Source: Sphingopyxis sp. LC363 (lineage in GTDB: Bacteria > Pseudomonadota > Alphaproteobacteria > Sphingomonadales > Sphingomonadaceae). Taken from it: 50,768 nt of DNA. A model generated the notes under the pieces. It was not told the origin of the DNA. It ran no database searches and saw only the letters and a program-made list of their open reading frames with translations. The stretch covers positions 1-50,768 of the forward strand of contig NZ_JNFC01000027.1 in the NCBI RefSeq assembly GCF_000756385.1, written 5' to 3'. The number at the start of each line of letters is the position of its first letter. Within the stretch, counting starts at the first letter, position 1. Position numbers and translations under genes: made by a program. Of this stretch, positions 32,002-41,858 are shown piece by piece.

Positions 32002-33066
32002 TTGAAACGTTTATCCATTCTGCCGTGCCTGTTGTTGATCGCCGGCTGCGATTCAGCCCCCCAAGATACGGATACCGACCAGAAAGAGGCAGTCGCGGCC
32101 GACGCCGACAGCTTGCGATTCGAGGATGCCGAGACCGAGGCGGCGCCCTTCGCCGCGCCGCCGACGCTTCGCGCGCAGGTTCTGCTCGACCATCTCGGCT
32201 TCTCGCCCGGCGTGATCGACGGGAAGGAAGGGGCGTCCTATGTCGCCGCGCTGCGCGGCTTCCAGAAAGCGCGCGGGCTCGAAGAAAATGGGAAGCTCGA
32301 CACGGCGACCGAACAGGCGCTGCAACAGGGGCGCGACATCCCCGCGACGCGGATGGTCATCATCCCCGCGGGCTTCGCGAAGGGGCCGTTCGTTCCGGCC
32401 TTTCCGAAAGACGCCGCCGATCAGGCCAAATTGCCCGCGCTCGGCTATCGCAACCTGACCGAAGCGCTTGCCGAGCGGTTTCATACGACGCCCGAGACGC
32501 TGGTCGCGCTGAACAGCCCGTCGACGCTGGTCGGCGCGGGGCGGTCCTTTCGCGTTCCGAACATCCCCGATGTCGCTGTCCCGAAGACGGGGGACGACCC
32601 GCGCGGCTGGAACGGCACGCTCGAACGGCTGGGCGTCGCGCCCGAGCAGCTTGCCGCCGCGAAGATCGTCGTCGACAAATCGGAAGGCGTGCTGAAAGTC
32701 TATGACGACGCCGACCGGCTCGTCGGGCAATTCCCCGCGACGATGGGCAGCCGCCACGACCCGCTGCCGATCGGGACGTGGGAGATAAAGGGCGTCAGCC
32801 GCAACCCGGACTTTCACTATAATCCCAAGCTGTTCTGGGACGTGAGCGACAACAAGGAGGCGAAATTGCTCCAGCCCGGCCCGAACAGCCCGGTCGGCGT
32901 CGTGTGGATCGATCTCAGCAAGCCGCATTACGGCATTCACGGAACGAGCGAGCCGCACACGATCGGCCGCGCGGAGAGCCATGGCTGCGTCCGGCTGACC
33001 AACTGGGACGCCGCGCGCGTCGCGCAGATGGTCAAACCCGGAACTCCGGCGATTTTCCAGAATTAG
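32002..33066 (+). CDS. L,D-transpeptidase lipoprotein, mirrored copy
   Basis: Identical to 17703-18767: lipobox Cys16, peptidoglycan-binding domain, YkuD domain with SHGCVRLTN. TTG start with GGGAGGA (31989-31995) directly visible on this strand. Confidence 0.93.
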   Translation: MKRLSILPCLLLIAGCDSAPQDTDTDQKEAVAADADSLRFEDAETEAAPFAAPPTLRAQVLLDHLGFSPGVIDGKEGASYVAALRGFQKARGLEENGKLDTATEQALQQGRDIPATRMVIIPAGFAKGPFVPAFPKDAADQAKLPALGYRNLTEALAERFHTTPETLVALNSPSTLVGAGRSFRVPNIPDVAVPKTGDDPRGWNGTLERLGVAPEQLAAAKIVVDKSEGVLKVYDDADRLVGQFPATMGSRHDPLPIGTWEIKGVSRNPDFHYNPKLFWDVSDNKEAKLLQPGPNSPVGVVWIDLSKPHYGIHGTSEPHTIGRAESHGCVRLTNWDAARVAQMVKPGTPAIFQN

Positions 33067-33104
33067 GGCGAGCGTATCTCAGGCTGAAGCGCGGTCTCTT
33101 CTTT

Positions 33105-33180
33105 GTCATCCCGGCGCAGGCCGGGATCTCGACCTTGCATCGAAACGCATCGGTGAGATCCCGGCCTGCGCCGGGATGAC
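33105..33180. repeat. REP-like hairpin, mirrored copy
   Basis: Mirror of 17589-17664, 26-base perfect arms, between convergent L,D-transpeptidase and DUF885 genes. Confidence 0.85.
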
Positions 33181-33227
33181 GACCAAATAAGGATGGGCAC
33201 GCTTCAGAGTTTTTCCTGACGCTATCG

Positions 33228-35057
33228 TCAGCCCTTTTGCGCCGCGGTCCAGCGGGCGATCACCGATTCGAGCACTTCGATCGGCATTGCGCCCGCCGCG
33301 AGCGCGGTGTCGTGGAAAGCGCGCAGGTCGAACTTGTCGCCGAGCGCGGCCTTCGCCTGTTCGCGGATGCGGACCCAGCTCGTCTGGCCGACCATGTAGC
33401 TCGTCGCTTGTCCCGGCCACACGCAATAACGCTCGATCTCGGTGATGTTCGACGGTTCGGGGGTGCCGAGCGTCTCGTTATAATATTGGATCGCCTTCTC
33501 GCGCGTCCATTTATAGTGGTGGAGGCCGGTGTCGGCGACGAGCCGCGCGGCGCGGAACATATAGGATTGCAGATAGCCGAGGCGGCCCCACGGGTCGTTT
33601 TCATAGACCCCCATCTCGTCGGCGAGCTGTTCGGCGTAGAGGCCCCAGCCCTCGGTATAGACCGAGTAAGCGGGGAGGCGGCGGAGGCGCGGGATGCCCT
33701 CGGCCTCCTGCGCCAGCGCGATCTGGTGGTGATGGCCCGGCGAGGCCTCGTGATAGGTGAGCGTCGGCAGCGTCCACGACGGATTTTCGGCGGTGTCGCG
33801 CAGGTTGATGTAATAAGCGCCGGGGCGCGAGCCGTCGAGTGCGGGGATCTGGTAATAGCCGCCGGTCGCGCCATCCTCGATATCGGCGGGGACGCGGCGA
33901 ATCTCGACCTTGGCCTTGGGCAGGCGGCCGAAGGCTTCGGGAAGGCGCGCCTGAATCGCCTGCATCTGGGCGTTGAGTTCGGCGATCAGCTTCGCCTTGC
34001 CCTCGTCGGTGTTGGGATAGAGGAAGCGCGGGTCCTTGCCGAGCGCGCGCATCCGTTCGGCGACCGTCCCCTTGGTCATCCCCTGCGTCTTGAAGATCGC
34101 GTCGGCGCGCGCGCTGAGATCCGCGACGCGGTCGAGCCCGAGCTTGTGCACTTCCTCGGCCGACATGCCCGTCGTCGTCGCATAGCGGAGCGCATAGGCA
34201 TAATATTCGTCGCCCTTGGGCAGGCGCCACACGCCGGCGTCGTGGGTCGCGCGGGGGCGGGCGGCGCGAAGCTCGTCGGCCTGACGGCGCATCGCGGGAT
34301 AGATTTTGCCCTCGACGATGGCGGCGCAGCGTTTCGCCCAGTCGCCGGGGATGTCTTTCGTCTTGGCGGCGAGATTTTTCGTCAGCCCGTTGGCGTCGGC
34401 GGCGGGGGCCCAGATGCGGTCGAACTGGCCGAGTGTGCGGTCGATGACGAAATCGGGCGGGATGATGTCGTTCGCATGGTCGGCCTTGATCCGCCCCGTC
34501 TCGTTGTCCATCTGCACCGCGAAATCGGCGCAGCGCGCGAGATAGGCCACGGCATCGGCGGCGTTCGCGATGCTGTGCTGGTTGATCAGGAAATCGGGAA
34601 TCGAGCGGTAGGTGCCGCTCAATTGCGTGACCGGATGCGGTTCGGGCCAGCTGTGGAGACCATAGCCGAACGTGTCATACGCCTTGACGGAATGCTCCCA
34701 CGGGCCGCGGAAGGTTTCGTAGTTGACGAGGTCCATGCCCGAAAGCTTTGAGGCATCGATTTTTTTCAGTTCGGCGAGACCGTCGCGATAGAGCTGGTGG
34801 CTTTGCTTGATTCCCGCGGGCGAGCGGTCGTCGAGTTTGGCCTTGAGCGGCAGGCGGGCGTCCTTGTCGAGCCCGAGCGCGGTCGCGAATTCGGGACTTT
34901 CATCGACCATCCGGTCGTAGAAGCGATCGTAGATCGCGGTGAGCTTCGCGCCTTCGCCGCTTGCGGTCTGGGCCGTCAGCGCGGCGGCGGGATTTCGGAC
35001 GCCCGCGAGCGCGGAGGTCGCGGCGAGGGTGGCGATGAGGGTGCGGCGGTCGAGCAT
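33228..35057 (-). CDS. DUF885 family putative metallopeptidase, mirrored copy
   Basis: Same as 15712-17541 (609 residues, HEASPGHHH at 436) except Glu170Val from the substitution at 34549 (codon GAG to GTG). The family usually reads DAEAYLARL here, so I take Val as the erroneous or derived state. Confidence 0.88.
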   Translation of the reverse strand: MLDRRTLIATLAATSALAGVRNPAAALTAQTASGEGAKLTAIYDRFYDRMVDESPEFATALGLDKDARLPLKAKLDDRSPAGIKQSHQLYRDGLAELKKIDASKLSGMDLVNYETFRGPWEHSVKAYDTFGYGLHSWPEPHPVTQLSGTYRSIPDFLINQHSIANAADAVAYLARCADFAVQMDNETGRIKADHANDIIPPDFVIDRTLGQFDRIWAPAADANGLTKNLAAKTKDIPGDWAKRCAAIVEGKIYPAMRRQADELRAARPRATHDAGVWRLPKGDEYYAYALRYATTTGMSAEEVHKLGLDRVADLSARADAIFKTQGMTKGTVAERMRALGKDPRFLYPNTDEGKAKLIAELNAQMQAIQARLPEAFGRLPKAKVEIRRVPADIEDGATGGYYQIPALDGSRPGAYYINLRDTAENPSWTLPTLTYHEASPGHHHQIALAQEAEGIPRLRRLPAYSVYTEGWGLYAEQLADEMGVYENDPWGRLGYLQSYMFRAARLVADTGLHHYKWTREKAIQYYNETLGTPEPSNITEIERYCVWPGQATSYMVGQTSWVRIREQAKAALGDKFDLRAFHDTALAAGAMPIEVLESVIARWTAAQKG

Positions 35058-35088
35058 GATCGTCTCCAACAGGTGTGTTGTCCGGTTG

Positions 35089-35820
35089 CTACACGCCAAG
35101 GTCGGCCATGTCTTGTATCGATTTGACGTCGGGCACCATGCGGCGCCACGCGCCCGGCGTCGCGCCGCTGAGCCGCGCGACCGCATGCGTCATGTGCGCC
35201 TGGTCGGTAAAATGGAGGCGGTGCGCGATGTCGGAGAGCGGCTCGCCGCCTACGCGGATCGCCGCGAGCGCGGCGCGGGCGCGGGCGTCGGCGCGAAACG
35301 CCTTGGGGGTGCAGCCATAGGCGGCGCGAAAGCCGCGGCTCAATGTTTCGGCGCGCACGCCCGTGCGCTCGGCCCATTCGCCGAGCCGGACGGGCGCGTG
35401 GCCGCAGAGGTCGCGGGCGAGCAAATCGGGCCAGTCGAGCGCGGCGTCGGGGGTGGCGACAAATTGCTCGGCGAAGGCGGCCGCGGCGGCGCGCGGGTCG
35501 CGCGCGGCGATCCGGACGAGCGCGTCGGGGTCGCCGACGCGGCCGCGAACATGCGAGGTCGCCGCCAGTTCGGCGGGCAGGCCCAGCACGAGGACGCGCG
35601 CGCCCTTCGCCTCGACGCGGTCGAGGTGCGATTCGAACGGGTGGTGGATCAGCGCGTCGCCGGGGCGAACGTCGAAACGGCCCTCGTCGCCCGCTTCCTG
35701 ATAGCCGCCCTCGAGCACCACGGCGACGAAGGCGTCGTCGTGGCAGTGGCGCGCGCGCAGCTCGTTCGGATGATGATCGAGCAGCCCGAGCGGGGCGTCG
35801 GCGAAATTGGGCGATCGCAC
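35089..35820 (-). CDS. AraC family regulator, mirrored copy
   Basis: Same as 14949-15680 except Val125Asp from 35447 (GTC to GAC), in the linker before the DNA-binding domain (ATP(V/D)AALDWP). GTG start. Confidence 0.88.
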   Translation of the reverse strand: MRSPNFADAPLGLLDHHPNELRARHCHDDAFVAVVLEGGYQEAGDEGRFDVRPGDALIHHPFESHLDRVEAKGARVLVLGLPAELAATSHVRGRVGDPDALVRIAARDPRAAAAAFAEQFVATPDAALDWPDLLARDLCGHAPVRLGEWAERTGVRAETLSRGFRAAYGCTPKAFRADARARAALAAIRVGGEPLSDIAHRLHFTDQAHMTHAVARLSGATPGAWRRMVPDVKSIQDMADLGV

Positions 35821-35824
35821 AGGC

Positions 35825-36859
35825 CTATTCGCGCGCCTTGGCGGCGGCGCGGACTTCCTGCGAGCGTTCGAGCGGAATGACCAAAATGTCGTCGCCGTCG
35901 ACGATCACCGCAATATTGTCCATGCCGAGGATCGACACGCGCTTGTCGCCGGCGCGGACGAGGTTGCCGCGGCTGTCGTGGAGAAAGGCGTCGCCGGTGA
36001 CGGCATTGTCGGCGGCATCCTTTTCGGCGAGGGCGTGGATCGTGTGCCAGCAGCCGAGGTCGGACCAGCCCATCGCGACGGGGACGACCGCGACGCGATC
36101 GTCCTTTTCCATCACGGCATAATCGATCGAGTCCGACGGCGCCTTGGCGAACTCGATCGCGTCGGCATAGAGCGCGTCGCCGTCGCGCATCCCGGCGGCA
36201 ACCGCATTGTCCGCCGCTTCGAAGATCGCGCGGCAATGGGTGAGCATCGCGTCGCGCATCCGCGCGGCGCGGAACAGGAAGATACCGGCGTTCCAGCTGT
36301 AACCGCCCGCCGCGAGCATCGCCTCGGCATCGGCGAGCGGGGGCTTCTCGACGAAGCGGTCGACCGCAAACCCGTCCTCGCCGAGCGCCTTGCCGGCGGC
36401 GATGTAGCCGAAGCCGGTTTCGGGGCGGTCGGGGGTGATGCCGAAGGTGACGATCCAGTCCCGTTGCGCAAGGCGCACTCCCTTGGCGATCGCGGCGTGA
36501 AAGGCGGGGACGTCGGCGATGACATGATCGCTCGGCATCACGAGCAGCAGCGTGTCGGCGTCGGCCTGCGCGACGGCGAGCGCGATCGCGGCGGCGGTGT
36601 TGCGCGGCATCGGCTCGACGAGCAGCGTCTCTTCGCGATCGCCCATTTGTTCGCGCACCATCGCGACATGGCCGTCGCCGCAGAGGACAATGGGTGGCAG
36701 GAAATCGGGGCCCGCGGGCGTGCGCTCGACGGTCTGGCGGAACAGGCTGCGCTGGCCGTGCAGCAGCAGGAACTGCTTCGCGCGGGTGCCGCGCGATTCG
36801 GGCCACAGGCGGGTGCCTGCACCGCCGCACAGGATGAGGGGCTGGATCATCAGCGTCAT
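35825..36859 (-). CDS. Mannose-1-phosphate guanylyltransferase, mirrored copy
   Basis: Identical 344 residues to 13910-14944, with CGGAGTRLWP nucleotide loop and FVEKP sugar-site motif. Confidence 0.93.
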   Translation of the reverse strand: MTLMIQPLILCGGAGTRLWPESRGTRAKQFLLLHGQRSLFRQTVERTPAGPDFLPPIVLCGDGHVAMVREQMGDREETLLVEPMPRNTAAAIALAVAQADADTLLLVMPSDHVIADVPAFHAAIAKGVRLAQRDWIVTFGITPDRPETGFGYIAAGKALGEDGFAVDRFVEKPPLADAEAMLAAGGYSWNAGIFLFRAARMRDAMLTHCRAIFEAADNAVAAGMRDGDALYADAIEFAKAPSDSIDYAVMEKDDRVAVVPVAMGWSDLGCWHTIHALAEKDAADNAVTGDAFLHDSRGNLVRAGDKRVSILGMDNIAVIVDGDDILVIPLERSQEVRAAAKARE

Positions 36860-36895
36860 GAATTCGGTCTATCGCTTTCGAAGCAGCGGGTCACC

Positions 36896-36925
36896 TTGTC
36901 ATTGCCGATATAGCAAGTGTAAAAT
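36896..36925 (+). promoter_or_regulatory. Sigma-70-like promoter of PEP-CTERM operon, mirrored copy
   Basis: TTGTCA (36896-36901), 18-base spacer, TAAAAT (36920-36925); ATG of the sugar transferase is at 36966. Confidence 0.5.
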
Positions 36926-36965
36926 TAACCGACAGTTGACGCCTCGGCTGTAGGACTTCGCCAAC

Positions 36966-38354
36966 ATGTTCCGGCTGTTCAAACATTATGTCCCGCACGC
37001 CGTCGTCTGGCTGGCGCTGATCGAATTTTTCGCGCTGCTCGGCTCGGCCGAGGGGGCGTGGCATCTCTACGCGCATCAGGCGGGGTTCGATGCGGGGCCG
37101 CTCGCGAGCCGCTGGCTGCCGCTCCTGACCTTCGGCGTTTCCAATTCGCTCGCGATGATGGCGACCGGGATGTACGGGAACGAGGGGCTGCGCTCGATGC
37201 GCTTTGCGACCGCGCGCCTGCTCGCCGCGATTTCGCTCGGGGTGATTTTTCTGTCGGTACTGGGGTTCCTGCTGCCAACGGCGACGCTGTGGCGTGCGAA
37301 CAGCCTCTATGCGATGATTTTCGCCATCGGCGTGCTGTTCGTGATCCGCGTCGCGCTGACGCAGTCGGCGGGCACCGAAGCCTTTCGCCGGCGCATTTTG
37401 GTGCTCGGCGCCGGGCCGCGTGCGGCGCGGCTCGCGGCGCTCGCCGATGCGCCGGGGAGCGGGCTTGAGATGGTCGGTTTCGTCGCGATGAGCGCGAACG
37501 AGAAGACGGTGCCGGGGGCGATCCCGCGCGAGGCGATCGCCAATCTGTCGGAGCATGTCGTGATGCTGCGCGCGGGCGAAGTCGTGCTCGCGCTCGAGGA
37601 GCGACGCAACGCGCTGCCGCTGAATGACCTGCTCCGCGTCAAGACGACGGGGGTGCATGTCAACGACATCGCAAGCTTCATCGAGCGCGAGACGGGGCGC
37701 GTCGACCTTGCGACCACCAACCCGAGCGGCCTTATCTTTTCCGACGGCTTTTCGGCGGGGCAGCGGATTTCCAAAGTGGGCAAACGCCTGTTCGACATCC
37801 TCGCCAGCCTGATCGTGCTGATCGTCGGACTGCCGCTGATCTTTCTCGCCGGCATCGCGGTGGTGCTCGACAGCCGCGGGCCGGTCTTCTATCGCCAGCC
37901 GCGCGTCGGCCTGTTCGGCGAGACCTATGACATCTTCAAGATTCGTTCGATGCGTATCGATGCCGAAGCGTCGGGCAAGGCGGTGTGGGCGAGCGAGAAT
38001 GATCCCCGCGTCACGCGCGTCGGCCGCGTGATCCGCAAGCTGCGCATCGACGAACTGCCGCAGACCTGGTGCGTGCTGAAGGGCGACATGAGCTTCGTCG
38101 GGCCGCGCCCCGAACGGCCGAGCTTCGTCGAGGAGCTGGAGAAAAAGCTGCCCTATTATGCCGAACGCCACATGGTGAAACCCGGCCTGACCGGCTGGGC
38201 GCAGATCAACTATCCCTATGGCGCCTCGGTCGAGGACGCGCGCGTGAAGCTGGAATATGATCTTTATTACGCCAAAAACTACTCGCCCTTCCTCGACCTC
38301 CTGATCCTGCTCCAGACGGTGCGCGTCGTGCTGTGGCCGGAGGGAGCGCGCTAG
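36966..38354 (+). CDS. XrtA/PEP-CTERM sugar transferase, mirrored copy
   Basis: Identical to 12415-13803: N-terminal helices and C-terminal sugar transferase domain from residue 273. Stop TAG is one base before the prsK GTG. Confidence 0.92.
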   Translation: MFRLFKHYVPHAVVWLALIEFFALLGSAEGAWHLYAHQAGFDAGPLASRWLPLLTFGVSNSLAMMATGMYGNEGLRSMRFATARLLAAISLGVIFLSVLGFLLPTATLWRANSLYAMIFAIGVLFVIRVALTQSAGTEAFRRRILVLGAGPRAARLAALADAPGSGLEMVGFVAMSANEKTVPGAIPREAIANLSEHVVMLRAGEVVLALEERRNALPLNDLLRVKTTGVHVNDIASFIERETGRVDLATTNPSGLIFSDGFSAGQRISKVGKRLFDILASLIVLIVGLPLIFLAGIAVVLDSRGPVFYRQPRVGLFGETYDIFKIRSMRIDAEASGKAVWASENDPRVTRVGRVIRKLRIDELPQTWCVLKGDMSFVGPRPERPSFVEELEKKLPYYAERHMVKPGLTGWAQINYPYGASVEDARVKLEYDLYYAKNYSPFLDLLILLQTVRVVLWPEGAR

Positions 38355-38355
38355 C

Positions 38356-40485
38356 GTGCTCGCGACCCTGTCGTACATCCTGTGCGTCGCGGCGCTCGCA
38401 AGTTTTTCGGGCGCGACCCTGTGGCTGCTGATGCGGCCGCGCGCGCGCATGGCGGCGTTGATGCCCGCGCCGCGTTGGCAGGTGCTGGTGGCGGCGGCGA
38501 CCGCGCTGTGGTGCGCGGCGCTGACGATCTTTTCGCCGGGATCGTCGGAGGCGCTGGTGGCGCAGATGGTCCGCGACGGCGCGATGCTCGGCTGGCTCGG
38601 CGCGACATTCTGGTCGCCGCGCGCGCCGATGCCGCGGCCGCTGCGTCTGATCCTGCGGATGCTGGCGACGATCTGCCTGCTCGCCTTCCTGCTCGGCGCG
38701 GCGGCGCATTGGCGCGCGGGCGCCGCCGCGGCGCCATGGATGAAGCCGACGCTGACCTTCACCGCGATGATCGTCGCGATCGGCGGGCTGCTGATCATCG
38801 ACGGCGCCGTCCGGCGCGCGAGCGGCGGGCTGCGGATGCCGGTGCTGGCGGTCGCTGGCGGTTTCGCCATGCTGTGGGCCTATGAACTCAACGTCCAGCT
38901 GATCGGCGCGCTGACGGGAGCGAAGGCCTCGACGCTGATCGCGTTGTTGCCTGCCGTCGCGCTGCTCACCGTGCCGATCCATATCGTCGCGGCGATGGAC
39001 ATCGGGCGCGAGCGGATGCGGCTGTCGCGCACCGCGGCGACGCGATCGCTGATCCTGCTGGGCGCCGCCGTCTATCTGATCCTGATCGCGCTGACCGGTG
39101 CGGTCGCGCGCGCGGTCGGGAGCGATTATGCCGAGCTGGCGCAGGCGATCTCGCTGGCTGTCGCGCTGGGCGCGGGAGGACTCATGCTGGCGTCCGCGCG
39201 TTCGCGCGCGTGGCTCGCCGTGATCATCTCCAAGCATTTCTTCGAGCATCGTTACGACTATCGCGCCGAGTGGATGCGATTCACCGCGACGCTGGCGCAG
39301 GGCGCCAAGGGGGATGGGAGCGATGACGATCGCAACCTCTATCGGCGCGTTGCCAAGGCGCTCGCGCAATTGACCGGCAGTCCGGGTGCCTTGCTGATGC
39401 TGCCCGCCGCGTCGGGCGGCTTTCGCGTCGCGGAACAATGGCATTGGCCTGGCGGCGTGGGCGAAGAGGCCGGACTGTCGCTGCGTTCGGCCTTCATGCT
39501 GCAGGAAACGCAACATATCGTCGACCTCGACGCCGAGCGGCGCGGCGCTCCGGGCAAGCATCCGGCGGGTGTGGATCTGGCGATCCCCGACTGGCTGATC
39601 GCCGACACGCGCGCGTGGGTGGTCGTGCCGGTCCTCCATTTCCAGCGGATGATCGCGATCGCGGTGCTGCACCGCCCGGCGGTCTCGCGCGCGCTCGACT
39701 GGGAAGATCTCGACGTGCTGCGCATCGCGGGGCAGCAGGCGGCGAGCTATCTCGCCGAATCGCAGAGCCAGCAGGCGCTGTCGGAGGCGCGGCGCTTCGA
39801 TGAATTCAACCGCCGCTTTGCCTTCATCATGCACGACATCAAGAATCTGGCGAGCCAATTGTCGCTGCTCGCGCGCAATGCCGAGCGCCACGCCGACAAG
39901 CCCGAATTCCGCGCCGACATGACGCAGACGCTGAAGATTTCGGCGGGGCGGCTCAGCGACCTGCTCGTCCGCCTGTCGCCGCGCGAGCGCGGGCCGGCGG
40001 CCGAGCCCGGCCGCACGCTGGTCGAGCCGCTGCTGAACGAGGTTGCCGCGGAAATGCGGCCGCGCCGCGCGCTGTTCGTCGGCTGCCAGGCCGGCCTGTC
40101 GGCGTGGGCCGAGGCGGGCGCGGTCCGCCAGATCGTCCAGCATCTGGTCGCCAACGCGATCGACGCGTCGGCGCCGGACACGCCGGTTCAGGTCGTCGCG
40201 GTCGCCGAACAGGGGCGCGCGCGCATCGACGTGATCGACCAGGGATGCGGCATGACGCGCGAGTTCATCCGCGACGAGTTGTTCAAGCCGTTCGTGTCGA
40301 CGAAGGAATCGGGCTTCGGGCTCGGCGCGTTCGAGGCGCTGCAGCTCGCGCAAGGGATGGGCGGGGCGATCGAGGTGACGAGCGAACCGGGCAAGGGAAG
40401 CAATTTCACCCTGTGGTTGCCGCTAGCCGACGCGCGCGCCGCCGCCGGGGGCGATGCGCGGGTGATGAAGGCGGGAATGAAATGA
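38356..40485 (+). CDS. prsK: PrsK histidine kinase, mirrored copy
   Basis: Identical 709 residues to 10284-12413; His493 codon at 39832-39834. GTG start; stop overlaps prsR ATG (AATGA). Confidence 0.92.
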   Translation: MLATLSYILCVAALASFSGATLWLLMRPRARMAALMPAPRWQVLVAAATALWCAALTIFSPGSSEALVAQMVRDGAMLGWLGATFWSPRAPMPRPLRLILRMLATICLLAFLLGAAAHWRAGAAAAPWMKPTLTFTAMIVAIGGLLIIDGAVRRASGGLRMPVLAVAGGFAMLWAYELNVQLIGALTGAKASTLIALLPAVALLTVPIHIVAAMDIGRERMRLSRTAATRSLILLGAAVYLILIALTGAVARAVGSDYAELAQAISLAVALGAGGLMLASARSRAWLAVIISKHFFEHRYDYRAEWMRFTATLAQGAKGDGSDDDRNLYRRVAKALAQLTGSPGALLMLPAASGGFRVAEQWHWPGGVGEEAGLSLRSAFMLQETQHIVDLDAERRGAPGKHPAGVDLAIPDWLIADTRAWVVVPVLHFQRMIAIAVLHRPAVSRALDWEDLDVLRIAGQQAASYLAESQSQQALSEARRFDEFNRRFAFIMHDIKNLASQLSLLARNAERHADKPEFRADMTQTLKISAGRLSDLLVRLSPRERGPAAEPGRTLVEPLLNEVAAEMRPRRALFVGCQAGLSAWAEAGAVRQIVQHLVANAIDASAPDTPVQVVAVAEQGRARIDVIDQGCGMTREFIRDELFKPFVSTKESGFGLGAFEALQLAQGMGGAIEVTSEPGKGSNFTLWLPLADARAAAGGDARVMKAGMK

Positions 40486-41858
40486 GCGAGGGCGGGACCG
40501 GATTGCCTAAATTGCTGGTGGTCGAAGACGACGCCGGGCTGCAGACGCAGCTCAAATGGGCCTATGACGATTATCGCGTGTTTGTCGCGGGCGACCATGA
40601 CGCCGCGATCGAACTGCTGCGCGCCGAGGAACCCGAGGTGGTGACGCTCGACCTCGGCCTGCCGCCCGATCCCGACGGAACGCGCGAGGGGTTCCGGACG
40701 CTGAAGGCGATCCTCGAGGCCAAGCCCGATACCAAGGTGATCGTCGTGTCGGGGCATGGCGAACGCGCGAGCGCGCTGACCGCGATCGCGAGCGGGGCGT
40801 GGGATTTCTATCAGAAGCCGATCGACATCGACGAACTGGGGCTGATCGTCGCGCGTGCGTTTCACGTTCGCGGACTCGAAGTCGAAAATGCGCGGCTGGC
40901 GAGCCAGGGTGCGGGCGATAATCGCGTGCTCGGCGGGATGATTACCGGCGCGCCCGAGATGCTGAAGGTCGCGCGCACGATCGAGCGCGTCGCGAACCTC
41001 GACGTGTCGGTGATGCTGCTCGGCGCGAGTGGCACCGGCAAGGAATTGCTCGCGCGCGGGCTGCACGAGGCGAGCGGGCGGCGCGACGGCGCGTTCGTCG
41101 CGATCAACTGCGCCGCGATCCCCGAGAATCTGCTCGAAAGCGAGCTGTTCGGGCATGAAAAGGGCGCCTTTACGGGCGCGGTGAAGACGACCGAGGGCAA
41201 GATCGAGCTGGCGCACGGCGGGACGCTCTTCCTCGACGAGGTCGGCGACATCCCGTTGCCGTTGCAGGTCAAGCTGCTGCGATTTTTGCAGGAACGCACG
41301 ATCGAGCGGATCGGCGGGCGCAAGGCGATTCCGGTCGATACGCGGATCGTCTGCGCGACGCACCGCGACCTCGATGCGATGATCGCCGAGCAGAGCTTTC
41401 GCGACGATCTTTATTACCGGCTCGCCGAGATGGTGGTGAAGATCCCGTCGCTCGCCGAGCGGCCGGGCGATGCGGTGCTGCTCGCGCGCCATTTCCTCCA
41501 CCAATATGCGCCCGAGATGAATCCCGGGGTGCGCGGCTTTGCGCCCGACGCGCTGCAGGCGATCGACGAGGCGCGCTGGCCGGGCAATGTCCGCGAACTT
41601 GAAAACCGCATCAAGCGCGCCGTTATCATGGCCGACGGCAAGCTGGTGATGCGCGAGGATCTCGATATGGCGGGCGGCGGCGAAGAGGGCGAAGAGGCGT
41701 GGCTCAACCTGCGCAGCGCGCGCGAGGCCGCCGACCGCGTCGCGATCCGCCGCGCGATGACGCAGAGCGAGGGCAATATCTCGCTCGCGGCGAAATTGCT
41801 CGGGATCAGCCGGCCGACGCTCTACGACCTGCTCAAACAATATCGGATGCAGGGCTGA
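40482..41858 (+). CDS. prsR: PrsR sigma-54 response regulator, mirrored copy
   Basis: Identical 458 residues to 8911-10287: receiver Asp57, GAFTGA loop, Fis-type helix-turn-helix. Its TGA is immediately followed by the ATG of the TPR lipoprotein. Confidence 0.92.
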   Translation: MSEGGTGLPKLLVVEDDAGLQTQLKWAYDDYRVFVAGDHDAAIELLRAEEPEVVTLDLGLPPDPDGTREGFRTLKAILEAKPDTKVIVVSGHGERASALTAIASGAWDFYQKPIDIDELGLIVARAFHVRGLEVENARLASQGAGDNRVLGGMITGAPEMLKVARTIERVANLDVSVMLLGASGTGKELLARGLHEASGRRDGAFVAINCAAIPENLLESELFGHEKGAFTGAVKTTEGKIELAHGGTLFLDEVGDIPLPLQVKLLRFLQERTIERIGGRKAIPVDTRIVCATHRDLDAMIAEQSFRDDLYYRLAEMVVKIPSLAERPGDAVLLARHFLHQYAPEMNPGVRGFAPDALQAIDEARWPGNVRELENRIKRAVIMADGKLVMREDLDMAGGGEEGEEAWLNLRSAREAADRVAIRRAMTQSEGNISLAAKLLGISRPTLYDLLKQYRMQG